Of a stretch of 64,000 bases of DNA, positions 1-12,164 are shown in pieces. The notes under the pieces are model-generated. The model was not told where the DNA came from. It ran no database searches and saw nothing but the letters and a program-made list of their open reading frames with translations. Each line of letters starts with the position of its first letter. Position 1 is the stretch's first letter. Source of the DNA: Melieria omissa (lineage: Eukaryota > Arthropoda > Insecta > Diptera > Ulidiidae). Made by a program: the position numbers and the translations under genes. The stretch covers positions 115,950,936-116,014,935 of the forward strand of contig OZ020267.1 of NCBI GenBank assembly GCA_963971225.1. Reading direction: 5' to 3'.

Positions 1-1500
1 GATTACGAGACTAACGCCTAGCTACCTGCAACCAACCGTGTTGTGCATGCGAATGTTGTGTTTGGTAACTCTAAATATTCTCTAAATTTACTGTCATTTA
101 ATTAGTAAATTTTCGGTTCAGGTAGTTGGTCTTCGATTGGTTTTTTACATACCCTGTGGGAAATCGGACTGGTCCAAATGTAGTTCAACTGGTTACTTGA
201 CATTCATAGCTGACCTCAGAACCGACTCGTTTCCTTGGAGCAAGCTCACCCTTTTAACGTGGCGGTGTTCTAGGCGACAGTCAACTGTCCCCGTCTGCAT
301 CCATTTGCAACTAGTCAAAGGTTAGTCCTAAGTAAAACAGTTTTCAAACCAGTTGCAAAGCGAGTAGTTTGCGAACTAGTTTATTCTGGATTAGTTTTCT
401 AGCCAGTTGAATTTTATAAAGGAAAATAAAACAATGAAATTTTAAATAATAATTTTATTTTACAAAATTTTATTAAAACAACAAAAATTCATCGCGAATA
501 AAAAAATATTGGTGCACGTAAAGATGAACTTCAACTTGTTGACACACTTCTGTCAAAACTGTTTGGGGCCTGACGCAATACAACATCCTGACTTCGCCTG
601 CAGTTAATAAATAAATAAATTAATTAATAAATAATTCGTATACATAATTACATAAATTTATTAATACATACCACTCGACTGCCGCTTCAACTTGTTGCTT
701 CACGCTACCACGCAAAATTCGAACTGATATCATTCAAGGCAAAACGTGCAAGTCGAACGAACTTCGAGTCATCGAAACAGACATGTTCGAAAAATGCAGA
801 AATTTCTATGTTGTTGTTGTTGTAACAAAAGTATCGTAAAATCAGCCTTGACAGTATTTTGTTGATTATTTCACCTCTGTTTCGTCTTTCGTATTTTCAT
901 GTCTCTTCTCGCCTATGAACGCGCACGCAGAACGTGAACGATTAGACGCGAACTGACTGACTTCTGCATCCGCTGACAGCTACTTTGACAACTAGTTGTC
1001 CAATTGACTTAAAAAAAACCAATTGAAAAACCAATGAATTTTGGGAACCAGTTGTCTCAGGTCCAACAGGGCATAAACACAAACAAGGAGATGTAGGTGG
1101 CATATGTATATGTACATATGAACATTTACACTAAAACAATTAAATTGTTGGTTATATGTACTTACCTAACTTTAAGAACTTTATCCATCAACGGTGTCAT
1201 GAGCCTATAGGACCTAATTTAGCTATTGACTAAGCTATCTTATCAACGAACCATAAATAAATAACATCAAGTTAATTCGTAATAAAATATTTTATATTTC
1301 GTTTTTCACCCCTTAATTGTATTGGAATGTATACTGCTTCAAATATAGAGTTTTTTCTTTAAATTTTCTACACTTGTATAGTTTTAATTTCTTATGATTA
1401 AAACAAATTAGAAAATTTCTAAATAAAGCGTCATAAAAATATTAGTTTGCAAATGCATTTGCCGGTGCATAAACATTCATAAATACCTACAGCAGATATG
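1..1500. other. Intergenic DNA with a possible degenerate inverted-repeat element
   Basis: No gene is supported. The short motif AACTAGTT / AACCAGTTG and its complement recurs near 189, 308, 348, 374, 401, 991 and 1049, clustered at two ends of a segment of about 0.9 kb whose extremities read CCCTGTGGGA (about 160) and, inverted, CCCTGTTGGA (about 1070). This is the look of a DNA transposon with subterminal repeats. No reading frame for a transposase survives. The remaining DNA, including 1080-1500, is AT-rich with nothing recognisable. Confidence 0.35.
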
Positions 1501-2456
1501 TCAGAGCTTCCTCGCTTCTTGGCTCAATTTTGTATACTCGGCTTGCATTACACTTCTCGACTCCTCCATTAACTTGTCCAGATCGTTTTTGGCGTTGCCG
1601 TTCGTTTGAATTTCAGGCAGGATATGAATGATAGCATGTCCCGGACGGAAAGTTTTCCTCTCACTGTTGAGGAACCAATACTTCGAAATTACCACCGGTT
1701 GTATAGGACATTGACTTTGCACAGCAATGTGGAAGGATCCTTTTTTGAACGGCAGTAACGCCTCCTTCGAATTGCGGGTGCCCTCAGGAAAGAGAAGTAA
1801 CTTGCAGTTGCGCTCCTTGATTGCCTTTGACTCCTTCTGCAATGTGTTAATGGAGTCACTTTTCCGCGCGCGGTTTATGAAAAGAGTGCCCCACAGCCAA
1901 GCGCCAATACCAAAAAACGGCAAATACAGAATTTCCTTTTTAGACACAACAGTCGCTCGTCCAATTACTGGCCACAAATATGCCAAAACTGCAATTCATA
2001 CAAATCGGAGACAGTTAACTTTTGTTGGCCCAGTTGGCGAATGCTACGCCATCGTACCGCAAAGGTCGAGAGCACTCTGATGGTTCATCAGAACGACGCC
2101 ACCTCGCTCAGTGTGCACATTCTCTAGGCCACGAATTTCCATTGTCACGCCTAGCGCTCGGCACAGCTGTCGACATCCCCACGCCGGCACACTGAAAATA
2201 TAGGCGTTAACTAGGCCAGTTGACTTTGAGTGGTTCATACTAACAGTGCATTTCTGTAGTCGCGAGGCCTTAAGAACATGAAGGGCAGCCACATAAGTAC
2301 AATTACACCAGAGCCGATCAGGAAAGCGGCAAACTTCAGCTGGTACGGCGCTTTTGAGGAGAAGCTCAACATAAACGCCACGATGCAGGCAAGACCGATC
2401 ATTTCGCAGACACACCCCATCTCGCTACTGGAAAGGAGAGAGAAAAGCTTGAGCAT
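1501..2456 (-). CDS. 1-acyl-sn-glycerol-3-phosphate acyltransferase (AGPAT)
   Basis: This enzyme transfers an acyl group from acyl-CoA to lysophosphatidic acid to make phosphatidic acid, in the ER membrane, on the route to glycerolipids. Three exons are read on the minus strand: 2456-2245, 2191-2058 and 1988-1501. Both introns (2244-2192, 53 bp; 2057-1989, 69 bp) have GT..AG ends, and the phase closes to a 277-residue protein, usual for the family. Visible motifs are the catalytic NHQSALD (H108, D113), FPEGTR (182-187) and a conserved tail. Residues about 15-65 are strongly hydrophobic and should form the N-terminal membrane segments. The start is uncertain: the frame is open upstream to 2600 (another ATG), while ATGs at 2420 and 2402 would give 265 or 259 residues. 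It resembles vertebrate AGPAT1/2; which fly paralogue it is cannot be decided here. Confidence 0.9.
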
Positions 2457-5400
2457 TTCTTGATTAACGTTTTCGTCAGCACCGATTGTGGGCAAGTAGC
2501 CATTGCGTATACTTTGGACGATGAACAATTTCAGGCTAAAAAAAGTAGTTGCTTGCATTGTAGGAAATGTATCAATCCTATTTACACTAAATAGTAACAT
2601 GAAAATCAGTTTACTGAGAGCAGACGAAACTCCATTATTTAAATTTTCAAGGTGATAATGCAAGTGCCAATGTCAACATCGACTACAATAACTTTACCAC
2701 AAAACGATATCAAGTATGTACATATGTATGTAAAATTATCAATAAGTGTGAATGTTGGTAAATTTTTTGGTATCGGAACATTAAAGTCGATACTGCCAAA
2801 TAAAAATACTCAAAAGAACTTAGCTCATCCCTAAATGTAGGTCAAATAAATTCTGCCTCCCACGAAAACCGACAATGAAGAAACGTGATATTTATTAAGG
2901 TTTTACGTCGATTTCGTTAAGTTGAAAACTTTTATGGTTAATAACACAATTAACTAGTTTACCACCGCATACATATTAAAAAATACAATGTATGATTCAA
3001 CGGCAGCAACTTATTGGTTAATTGAAATAATGCTTTCAGCGCTAATCCAGCGATAAAGTCCAATAAATGGTACGACACGAAGCTTTGTTCAAAATCCAAA
3101 GGCAATCACTACCGGAATATGGCAAACAAAACACTTTAAAGTGTACATACATGTAGATAAGCTGCTTTGAAGACCAAACTTACAGACTCGGTCACAAAAA
3201 TGTTGCGTTACACTGGAATCAATAATAATAATTACTACGGTTTGGCAATTGAACAAGACTTTCTAATTAAAGAAAAAAATGCATAAAATACGCTAAACTG
3301 CTGAACTGAAACTATGCTTACAGAAGAATACTTATGCATACATATGTAGTTCCATGAATGCGGCGTTTTGTACTGACACTGAATATATCAAATGTTATTC
3401 GAGATGGAGCATGCGAAGCAAGAGTTTGTGGACAATTATCTTCTGCTAACGGTTTTTTAAACGCAGACGTGCTGAGACGCAGGCCGACATACAACAAGTG
3501 GCATTCAATTTTGCTCAAGTCAGGGTAGTTGTCCAAAGGCAAAGGTAAATTCAACAAATTCAAATTTTATACTACGCCGATATAAACTGAACGTAATTAA
3601 GTTTCGTAAAATGTTCGTAGAACAAACTAAAGTGCTTACCTCTTGTTGATTTGAAGGCAACATAGTAATTTAGTGCTTAGTGCTTTACTTACTCAGTATT
3701 GACACTTCACAGAATCGAGTATTTACTACTTCGCTAATGTGAAATGTTCCCCACACTCAAGTGAATCTTTACACATGTGAGCAATGCAATGCATGCAGTA
3801 ATTTGTGAACTTAAACTATGGTGCCGATGTTTATTTTCCTTAATAAGTGTGCATATAAACAAGGCTGTTGCAGACCTGTACAGCGCACTGCTCGTTGAAG
3901 TTTTTCCTCCTCACTTGCGATATTATTATGCAGTTTGTCGTTCGTCGGTTGTAATTTTACACGAATTCACTCCCACCTACAGCTCGACATTTATTTGGAA
4001 GCATCGAATGTGAATATTCGAAACTGGAATTTGTTGATAAGATACCGCACGCTTTGATGTATGTGGTGCTAGGTAAGTGCTTAGAATATTGAAGTTTATT
4101 ACTTGAGCGAACACGGCAAGTACTCGTAGCTGTATCGCCGGCTCAGGCGGTTTTAGTGCACATTTTCAACCACAACCACTGAATGTTCACTCCATACTGA
4201 GAACACCGTCTTGCTGTCATTTGGATTGGGGTCCTCTATGCGCTTATCGTGCTCTATTTTCGGTTATTACTAATTCAACGAAGACGTGCAAGTTTCTGGT
4301 ATTTCTTTTCATTGATACAACTTCTACACTTGGTTGTACGTATAAACAGGGAAAACCTGCAAAGGTGAAAATAATTTATATTCAAACGTAAATTCGAATA
4401 CAAATACTGCGAGACTTGGGCGTGAAAGGCTGTGGTAGCTATTTAAAGGGTGCACGCATTCACGTATAATAAATTAGCCTGAAGGCGACGGCCAAATACT
4501 AAATGCAAATGTCATTCTTTGACTTTAAGCGATGGAATGATAACCTGCCTGGATAATGTAAAGCAAATGTAAGATGTAATGTACAAGCTGAGGGAAAGCA
4601 AAACATAACAGATTGCACTACGAGCTAGTTCTCTACGTACATACATGCACGCCATCCCAGGATCCCGGACATTTCCCGAAAATCCCTGGATTCAAACCCT
4701 CTAATCCCGGGATTTTGGGGATTGCATTTAAATGAAACTGCTAACTTGTAATACTGTATTACAAAATTTTGGGAAGTTCAGACGAAATAAATGTAACGCA
4801 AAAAAAACATTTCTTATCTAAGACTTTGATAAACGAAATTGACCTTTTTTGCAATAGAGGGGATTTGCTTTTGCAAAAGACGCCCTCAGTCTTTTAATGA
4901 GCATTAAATCAACAAGTTTTGAATCTGAAAGATGTTTCAGCAGGGTTTATTTGCAATAAATTTCGTTCTAGATTAGAGGACAAAACATTAAACGCCTTGG
5001 TATTTTTTAGATCTCAGTTTTCATTTAATCAAAACGCTTAACTTTTTATCGAAATCGAAGTAAAACTAAAAGTACAAACAAACCAACTATTTTAATTAAA
5101 TATGCATATACTATATGCACTTTAGGATATATACATGTTACAAATCAGTAAGTATGTTTAAGTGTTATTTTGGATAGAACGAAATGTTATCAAACTGAAG
5201 TTAAATGATTAAAGTTAAACAAAATGCGATTAAACTCAAGATACAAAATCTTTAAATTAACCCATTGGGATTAAACTGTGTCCATTTTTGGAAAAAAGGT
5301 TTTGTTTTAAAAATTTGTTAAAATTTGTTGTCCCAGGATTCGAATTTCCAATCCCGAAAATCCCGGGTTCGCAAAATGGCCAAAAATTGCGATCCCTAAT

Positions 5401-6410
5401 GCATACATACATGTATTCAATGTATGTACATACATATATATGTACGTATTTATGGAAATGTGTGGAATAATAGACAAATCGAATTAATAGAATGACAGTG
5501 TGTATCAGCCGCAGTGGAAGCGCAACGATTGCGGGTATCCGTGTCGGAGCTATTGTGCGTGTCCTATTCACTAAGCATCACGTGTCTGTTAAGTCGTTGT
5601 GAGTTGTGCATCAATATGAGTGCCTCAGATGCTGCAGCACTGTCGAACAGCGTTGGCAATCACCAGTGTGCCAGTCGAACAGCTCATCTACTATCATATG
5701 ATAAGACTGCCATAAATGGCAGCTAGTGTGATCTCTGTCCCTTAAAAAATTTCTTGATCACGCTTATCTCACGAAATAAATCAAATATTTTCCGCTTGTG
5801 AACGCACTTGGGACGCTCAATTGCAACTTAAGCTAAGCACGACAATAGAAATCAAATCAAATGCGAGGCATTACTTAAATTGGCATAACGATGTCGATGA
5901 TATTCCGAATAGTTTCATTGAGCTCAGAGAAATGTACAATAAGTCATTCATACATACAAAGAATGTATTTACGTACATCAGCGCATGTACGCAAGTAATC
6001 TAATATAACGGGCACGGCTGACACGTGAGGACATTAACTTCACATTTAAGGCTGATTTCATGGTCTCGGAGGTTCGAGCCTAACTAAGTGAAGTAATTTG
6101 TGGCTAAAACGAGCTTAATATTATGCTGCACTATTATACCAACTAATATGTTAAGTTTCATTAATAGGCTTCAAAAAGTCCGAGAATAGAAGAAGAATCT
6201 GTATAAAATTAATACAAATAAAAATTAATCTCACTACACTCATCACCTAATAAATATTTAAAACCTTTTCAACAATTTCTAAATAAATTAATTTCTTTTA
6301 CATTATAATTTTAAAATATTATAGTTTTATATTAAATGTAGGTATGTGTGAAAGTTTAAATAAAAACATCAGGTTTTATGTTGAAACACAAACAAGTATT
6401 TGAACAAGGT

Positions 6411-6565
6411 CAGGGGCGGATTCAGAAAAATATTCCGGGGGGGGTTTCAAAAAGTAATTCTTTGATATTCATAAATTGTCTTTTGATTTGTATGTAGTTT
6501 TAATGTCGATCCTAATATTTCGGGGGGGTTTCAACCCCCAAAACACCCCCCTGAATCCGCCACTG
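6411..6565. mobile_element. Short hAT-type non-autonomous element (MITE)
   Basis: A 155 bp element with inverted ends: CAGGGGCGGATTCAG at the left and CTGAATCCGCCACTG at the right. It is flanked by a perfect 8 bp direct repeat AACAAGGT (6403-6410 and 6566-6573). An 8 bp target duplication with CAG-starting ends is diagnostic of the hAT superfamily. Inside are two G/C homopolymer stretches (a run of eight G near 6440 and CGGGGGGGTTTC near 6522) that continue the palindrome. There is no coding capacity, so it was mobilised in trans. Confidence 0.9.
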
Positions 6566-7983
6566 AACAAGGTTGTTGGTTGTTTTTATTTAATTTAATT
6601 TCAGCCGACGTAACGGAGTTACAAACATTCACACAAATGTGTGTACATACGAAGAAATGGTCAAAAGTGCTGTGCCCGATTTCACCCTATGAAATTTCTT
6701 TCATGGAACTATCAAAAGTTGACCTTGTTTGAGAATTGAATACTTGATTCAACTGCTGCAAGAAATTATTCAGTTTTCTATCGCTACATGGTGATGTATT
6801 TATAATTAATGGAGCGATGCGGCTACAATTAGTCCCCCCCTCGATTACAGTAAAGCAAATGAGAGGCGGGGCCTTAAAACTTTTCATTATGGCAATCGAA
6901 CCAATTTCTTAGTGGAAATTTGTTTCCATGCAACATTTTGGTGTAATGTTTGTCGATGAGCTCACCTCCAGGCTGTGTCTTATCCTGCAGCGACAAATCA
7001 ATTTCCTATTTAAGACGTTCCAGCTGACTTTGTCGCAAGGGTATGGTCACCGACCGGCTGTACCGTTTCACGGTCAGTCGCGTTGCGAACACTTCAAACA
7101 CGTTTAACACCACCACCTGAAGAGTGAGAAATGCTCGACTTGCCGAAATCACTGTCAGTCGTGGCTGCGGCTATACTGTACAGTGCAAATTCGAATTCGA
7201 TCAGCTTCAAGGGCTTTGTTGACTTTTTAATTGAGTGCGTTGTGTTCAGCGGCGCATTTAAGCAGTTCAACGGATTTGCGCGACTTCACTTTACAGAACG
7301 CACATCGACTGAGAGGCCCGACGCACCGGCCCGCAGGCAACCACGATGACAACATCTGACGAGGCGGGTGTGCAGCGAAGATAGCAAAGCATGCGTCTCG
7401 CGGCAACCGAAGTAGCCACTGATGCCACCACAAACATTTGAATCGGATGTCAGTAATCGACTGGAAGCAACCACACAAACGACCACAACCTCACTTTAAT
7501 TGGACTCGCATTAGGGATGCCAACCGGTCAGTTCGTCCGTAAGCCGCCTGTACCAATTTTATTAGCGCCGAAAATGTCCGATACACGGGGTATTTACTAA
7601 AGTAATATTCGCCTTTTCACTCTCCAATCCCAGCTTTGGAAACGATCCACTGCACTCAAAAAGCACAAATCGTACTATACTAATATTTCTTGGCGCCCTC
7701 TCGGCTATCGCAGTCCAAAAATGTTGGGAAAGCCTGGCCTGTGAAGTTTTTTTTTGCAACTGAGCCGTTAGGGGAATCTTGAAAAAGGTCAGACCCATCT
7801 GCTCAACGCAAAATAGACAGACAGGCAATATACATACATATGTATATAAATCCGTAAAGTGATTATGGAGTTGTTTTTTGTATTGTTTTTTGTTGCATGG
7901 GTGGGGTTGTTTCAGGCTACTTGGAATAAAAGCTTTGCAAGCTCTTACATACTTCCGCCGCAAGCACAGGGTGAACACGAATT

Positions 7984-8262
7984 CTGTGGTCAAAAACAAT
8001 AACCGCTTAAGTCGACTTAAGACAGAATTTAGTTATGGATCCCACCATGTTTCCTTGACTGTGCCGTATATTGTGGCTAATCGGAGAGTTTGTAACTTCA
8101 AAGCGAAAGAGTTATCCATCAAACCTATTCCCTTATGTTATAATGAACACATTTTGTATTTGCAATAATTGCATAACTTTGATTAAGAGTTAGACTTCTT
8201 ATTTTTTGATTTTTTCAGAACGTACCACATTTCGAATAGCTTAAGTCGCAATATTCACCATT
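7984..8262. repeat. Inverted-repeat element, family A, copy 1
   Basis: Starts with CTGTGGTCAAAAACAATAAC followed by CGCTTAAGTCGACTTAAG. The interior, reverse complemented, aligns with the interior of copy 2 at 41931-42421: shared blocks include GTTACAAACTC, the phrase around GGCACAGTCAAGG, and TCCATAACT. The far end near 8240-8262 keeps CTTAAGTCG but is otherwise decayed, so that boundary is approximate. It is non-coding. A third, collapsed copy lies at 58124-58207. Confidence 0.7.
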
Positions 8263-8451
8263 ATCCGGCTTTTTTTAATAAAATGTTCTCTAAACGAAAA
8301 GTATTTCCATAGACACATATGTACTTAGCAAATTGTAATAACTCCTATAAAAACCTATTATTATTGACAAATTTGATTTCAGAATGCGCTAAAAACTTTA
8401 ATACGAGATTATTCGAAACAGTAATTTTTTTCGAATCAATATAAATACGTT

Positions 8452-8457
8452 TTTATT
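8452..8457 (-). terminator. Polyadenylation signal of the zinc-finger gene
   Basis: The minus strand carries AATAAA here, about 107 nt downstream of the stop codon of the ZAD zinc-finger gene. This is a plausible poly(A) hexamer by position; cleavage is not shown by sequence alone. Confidence 0.45.
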
Positions 8458-8563
8458 ATTCAATGTGCATGGTAAATTTGCGGAAATGTTTGACATTATA
8501 AAAATTATTTGTTGTTTAAATAAATCATGAAGGTGACTCGGTAGCACCCGTACCCTTTCTCCA

Positions 8564-10661
8564 CTATATACCGTTACGGTCTTCGGGACGTGTTTCACTG
8601 TAGAATCCGAGATTCATGGTCGGTACCAGCTGGCTGTAAAACGACATGTCTGAGGCAGACGGTCGATGTGGTGTCGACACATCCTTTGACAGTGGCGGCT
8701 GCGGAACAAGAGGCACCGCTCCCCCAATCGTATTCGCAGAGAAGGTGCCGCCACCTGAACCGCTCGTTCCGGATGCGGCATTTATAGCGGCTTGTGTTGC
8801 AATGGCCACATTCTGCTGCAGCTCGTGCATTTTTAAGTGTATCTGCAGAGCGTCGCGTTTTGGGAACGTAATGCGGCAGATCTCGCACGGATATTGGGGA
8901 CCGTGATACTCCTGCTCGTGACGTGCAAGTTTCTCGCGCCGATTGAAGCCAGTACCGCATTGCTTGCACATAAACAGAGAGTCGAGGTGAAGTGCTTGGT
9001 GGCGCTGCAGGTCGCGTTCGCGCGTGAACGTTTTGCCGCAGATATTACAAGTGAAGAGGCGGGTGTGTGGCTGTTTCGATACTGAAGACTTCGGGCCGGG
9101 CGCGCGCTGCTGAAGCTGCGCAGCGAGAATACTCTGGCGGCGGAGCATAGACTCCGACGACAACGATGCGGTAGGCCCTCCAGGGACGAAATGCTGTGTG
9201 GCCGGGTCGTGGTCGCCGTATGGATTCAATGCCACCACAATGTTTTCCATTTGAGTGGTACCACTTGCAACAGTCGTGGGTGTTTGAAGCTGGTCAAGGC
9301 TACTGCCAACTGTGGATCCGGTACCGGCAGCGCTAACTGACGCGATTTTTGTCTGGTTAAGTAGAAACTCTGCGTCGCGACGGTAGTGAGCCTGCTCGTG
9401 CAGTTGCAGTTTGTCCTTGCGAGTGAAAGAGGCCGAGCAACGACCGCATTGGAACGGCTTTGTTTCGGTATGAGAGCGGGCATGACGAATTAGCTCGGCC
9501 GCCGACGAGAAGGAGCGCGGGCAACGCTGGCAAACGTGCGGCTTCACACTGTTGTGAATGCGCATATGCTTAGTCAAGTTCGTATTGCGCGAGAAGCTTT
9601 TTGAACACACTGGGCATGTGAACGGCCGCACGCCGGTGTGCACGATTGTGTGTTTCTTCAGGTCTGAACGACGGCAGAAGCCCTTGTTGCACAGTGCGCA
9701 GATGTAGGGGCGCTCAGGATCGTGCAGTTCCTTTATATGGTAAATGAGGTTTGGGCGGCTTGAGGTGCGCTGTGAGCAGAAGCTACACACATAAGGTGCG
9801 GCGCTGTCGTGACGAGACTCATGCTCGGCGCAGTCCATCTGTGTGGTAAAAGCCATATCACAGTATTGACACAGAAATGTATTCTTTGCCACTAGGTCCA
9901 CTGAATCCGAAAGGCTAGTAGATGGGGCGAAAACACTCAGTTCACTGGCTGGAATTGAAACATCCGCGGAACACTCCTCTGCGCTAGGCGGTGCAATATT
10001 TTCCAATGGTTTATTTTGGGTTGTCGGCACTTCAGTGGGCTGCTGTGTTAAAGAGGCCGCACTCAACATTGCAGACGTAAAGGGCGGTGGTGGTGACGTC
10101 GACATATCTTCAATTTCCGAATCGGACTCCATGGAAAAATCATCCTCCGAACTTTCGTAATCCTGCTCAGGGTCCACTTCCGTTATTAAAGAATCCTCTT
10201 CCGGCTCAAACACACCCGGGTTCCCGTTCAAACCAGGGCGTTGATCTTCGCCTTGACACGAAGTACTCTTATGATTGTTTAACAGCCAGCGCTGCAGTTC
10301 TGACTCGCACTTCTGAACATTTTCACGGAAGTTTTTGAATGCCTTCATCATACCGAAACACCGCTGACATATACTGCTTGGTAATCCCGCAGACTTCTCG
10401 TACTGCAAAGAAACAAACACGTCTAAATCATATATACACAGAGTAACCACCAAATGCCACCTTTATTTGAAGCAAATCGAACAAATATTCCACCAACGGT
10501 TTATTTTCGGCCACTGGCTGCGTTTCGTTCAACTGGGATTGTGGCGGCTGCTCGAAAATGTCCGCGACGCTCCGGTCGTGCTGCAGACACAGCCGACACA
10601 ATGCGGAACCAGCAACCGATTTTGACGGATCCGCTGCTGTCAACACTTCCAGCTCCACCAT
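8564..10661 (-). CDS. ZAD-domain C2H2 zinc-finger protein
   Basis: A probable nuclear DNA-binding transcription factor. Two exons, 10661-10461 and 10402-8564, are joined across a 58 bp GT..AG intron that falls inside the N-terminal ZAD domain; the join gives 679 residues. The ZAD zinc-binding pairs are CRLC (C22, C25) and CQRC (C79, C82). An acidic, serine-rich linker follows (about 125-170), then six C2H2 fingers in a row (about 245-406), a Gly/Ser/Gln linker, and three more fingers (about 517-593). Fingers 3-6 have near-canonical linkers, so they are the likely sequence-specific readers. The start ATG at 10661 is the first in-frame ATG; codons just upstream lack one. ZAD dimerises such proteins in insects. 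The target genes and the exact orthologue are not recognisable from the sequence. Several long plus-strand frames over this gene are antisense shadows. Confidence 0.93.
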
Positions 10662-12164
10662 AGCTCTGCACTTCAGCAAACGGACCTTGTATATTGGTTT
10701 CTATACTAAGTTAAATCCAAGCACTGCACCAGCAACAGATCCAACAATTAGTAAAAATTCTTTTTCTCCAGAATTCCCAGTGTGACGCTTCAATGAAGTG
10801 TTGCCACGCTTGTAAAAATTGTTATGCTCATAACAAATAAATTATGAACTTATGTGCGAAAAAGATTCTGGAAAAGGGTTTATTATAATCCTGACATATA
10901 GATTTTTTTTAACTAATGCATTTCAGGTCAAACACGAAAATGAAGTTTTTATGCAAGAACTGTTTTGGTCCTTGTTTTTTGCACTTCAGAGGAAAAGCAC
11001 TAAATTGGATCAGTCTTCAACGCTGGCAGTGATGTTTTTGGGATATTTCATTTTTCGCGATTGACAGGGACAGTACTGCCAATTCAGACTTTTTGAGTCA
11101 GGAAAATGTTGGATCAAAGCAATATGTCATCAGTCAATTGGCCGTTAGAATTGTTTACAATCAATATGAGTCACTTTCCGACAAGACTTTTTCATGTATT
11201 TTATTCCTGTACCTTTTTTATAAATTTACTTCCATCGTGAACGGAATAGCTAAACTTGCTGCATACAGATATGATGGTACAAATGTATAGGGACAAAAAC
11301 AATTATCGCTGAACTCCACTGCTTATGAGCAGTACGCTTTAAAGGAATAGGCCAGCACCCATAACTTCATGATGTCTTAAGCGTTTATCACGTTTGTCCA
11401 TCGAATTGTGGATGACAATAATCCCCACTCTCAGACTCCGACCAAAATAAATAAAATGATTATTGTTTTAGACATGAATTTCCTTTATTTCATATTTAAT
11501 TTTGAAAATAGATCTCTTGTTTACATATGCCCCTATAAGGCCCTTTAATGTTGTCCAATGGAAACGTCTTACTTGGGGCGTTTAAACGAAGTGCTCTAAA
11601 GACTGCTTTATGCGCAAATTTAAAGCATTATATATGGGCAAATGTTTTTAACATTTTACACTATGAATTTAATGGTTTGATAAATAGTCGGACTATTATT
11701 TGTGTTAAATTTATCTCAATACATTGTTTCTTTGTTGTGTTTGTATGCCGCTTACGGCCCTCTTTCACTTCAGTTACCACTACAAGGTGCTGACTAAAAG
11801 CAAAACTAAATCTAAGGCCAAATTCTAAAATATACGGTTAGTATATGTTGAATATGATAGACTAAATACGAATTTAATTGTTGTAGTCACTAATGCAATG
11901 GGCAGAATTGGGCTGCTGAAATCCCGTGTGAAACGCGCCGGAATTTATCGTCGTCATAATGAATTTTACAGATTTCGCCTTCCGAAGCCTGTGCTTAATT
12001 AATTTTGCTCTCCAAATAAGCGACGTCTAAATTTAGTAGAGATTAACATGACAGGAAAATAATTCAAATGGTTGTCGCTCCTACAGCTTGCAGCATAAGA
12101 TCACGGACGACCTTTGTGTCCACAGCTAAACAAACTGAATACAAACAAGCCGTTGCTGTAAAGC
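10662..12164. other. Intergenic region, 1.5 kb
   Basis: Holds the promoter side of the zinc-finger gene and the 3' side of the large minus-strand gene. No coding, RNA or repeat signal is convincing. The plus-strand frames at 10.85-11.8 kb are short, AT-rich and unlike any family I know. Confidence 0.6.

Larger units (their letters stand above)
2457..8450. other. Intergenic region between AGPAT and the zinc-finger gene
   Basis: About 6 kb without a supported gene; it must hold the AGPAT promoter and the 3' end of the zinc-finger transcript. It contains a short hAT-type element at 6411-6565 and one copy of a repeated inverted-repeat element at about 7984-8262, both listed separately. A looser pair of related GGGATTTTCGGGATT-like stretches near 4650-4730 and 5335-5395 may be ends of an old element. 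Scattered short frames show no family resemblance. Confidence 0.6.

Noticed and set aside
4650..5397. An element bounded by GGGATTTTCGGGATT-like sequences
   Set aside because: The two sides are only loosely similar, ends and target duplication cannot be fixed; kept as a mention in the intergenic entry.
7562..7999. 145-codon minus-strand frame
   Set aside because: Starts at a non-ATG codon, overlaps the end of the family A element and shows no domain.
8590..10785. Long plus-strand frames over the zinc-finger gene
   Set aside because: Antisense shadows of a GC-rich coding region; the minus strand has the zinc-finger motifs.
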